This document shows, one piece after another, positions 63,821 through 64,000 of a DNA stretch of 64,000 nt (the first letter of the stretch is position 1; each line of letters starts with the position of its first letter). The position numbers and the translations under genes were made by a program. The stretch comes from Haemophilus sp. CCUG 60358 (GTDB taxonomy: Bacteria > Pseudomonadota > Gammaproteobacteria > Enterobacterales > Pasteurellaceae): assembly GCF_001679485.1 (NCBI RefSeq), contig NZ_LZOZ01000008.1, forward strand, positions 124,447 to 188,446. The letters are read 5' to 3'. Under the pieces are notes generated by a model. That model ran no database searches and was not told the origin of the DNA. It saw only the letters and a program-made list of their open reading frames with translations.

Positions 63821-64000
63821 TTGGACAGTATCCCCCTTAGTACTTTATTTATTACACTCATTATTTGTTTAGTTTTATCAGCCTATTTCTCCGGCTCAGA
63901 AACCGGATTACTCTCTCTCAATAAATATCGCCTTCGTTTTATGGCGGAACAAGGTAATAAAGGTGCGCAAAAAGCAGAAAAACTGCTTGAGAAGCCAGAT
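63821..64000 (+). CDS. CorB/YfjD (CNNM/HlyC-CorC family) membrane protein, 3' end outside window
   Basis: The first 60 codons of a CNNM-type transporter linked to magnesium or cobalt export. The hydrophobic start (IPLSTLFITLIICLVLSAYF) is followed by the family signature SGSETGLLSLNKYRLRFMAE. A TTG start at 63821, after AAAAGGA, gives the expected N-terminus. It is downstream of ypjD, the usual neighbour. Confidence 0.85.
   Translation, partial: MDSIPLSTLFITLIICLVLSAYFSGSETGLLSLNKYRLRFMAEQGNKGAQKAEKLLEKPD

Overview
The window is Pasteurellaceae chromosomal DNA, most likely a Haemophilus close to H. parainfluenzae. The 9-mer uptake signal AAGTGCGGT (or ACCGCACTT) recurs on both strands, often as an inverted pair forming a terminator. 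Base composition is AT-rich, and from memory many gene blocks match H. influenzae (radC-coaBC-dut-slmA-crp, pbpG-rlmN-pilF2-rodZ-ispG-hisS, ccmA-I, nanE-nanK-siaR-nanA-nagB-nagA). The species is inferred from general knowledge; no database was searched.

Layout. 1-3.6 kb: 3' part of a trimeric autotransporter adhesin. 3.7-10.2 kb: yqgA, mutM, the ribosomal genes rpmG/rpmB with a structured leader, radC, coaBC, dut, slmA, yheU and crp. 10.2-10.66 kb: no protein gene, but a consensus promoter followed by a highly structured segment, proposed as a non-coding RNA. 10.66-17.8 kb: an amino-sugar locus, with a GlcNAc-type PTS permease divergent from the sialate/GlcNAc catabolic operon. 17.9-26.2 kb: recF-dnaN-dnaA divergent from rpmH-rnpA-yidD-yidC, then an orphan membrane protein and mnmE. 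26.2-31.7 kb: an mntP broken by an in-frame TGA, ppiD, hinT, ycfL, nagZ and rlmC. 31.7-35.2 kb: the YfeABCD metal transporter. 35.3-42.9 kb: pbpG, rlmN, pilF2, rodZ, ispG, hisS, yfgM and a small membrane methyltransferase. 43-50.7 kb: sodA divergent from the complete cytochrome c maturation operon ccmA-I. 50.7-55.3 kb: a glyoxalase-like protein, two unknown exported proteins, hda, uraA, upp and an unknown Cys-tailed protein. 55.5-61.2 kb: the quinol nitric oxide reductase norB and a gluconate locus (gntP/gntK/gntR) with clear GntR and CRP operators. 61.4-64 kb: ffh, ypjD and the start of a CorB/YfjD-like gene.

The genes connect in several ways. CRP, encoded at 9.5 kb, probably controls both the amino-sugar and gluconate loci, where near-perfect CRP sites are visible. 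The ccm operon supplies c-type cytochromes for anaerobic respiration, and FNR-like boxes lie between it and sodA. Most of the window is ordinary core genome. There is no insertion sequence, prophage, CRISPR array, tRNA or rRNA that I can see. The least explained elements are the RNA-like segment next to crp, the switch-like rpmB leader, the repeated operators at the amino-sugar locus and the dense inverted repeats upstream of norB.
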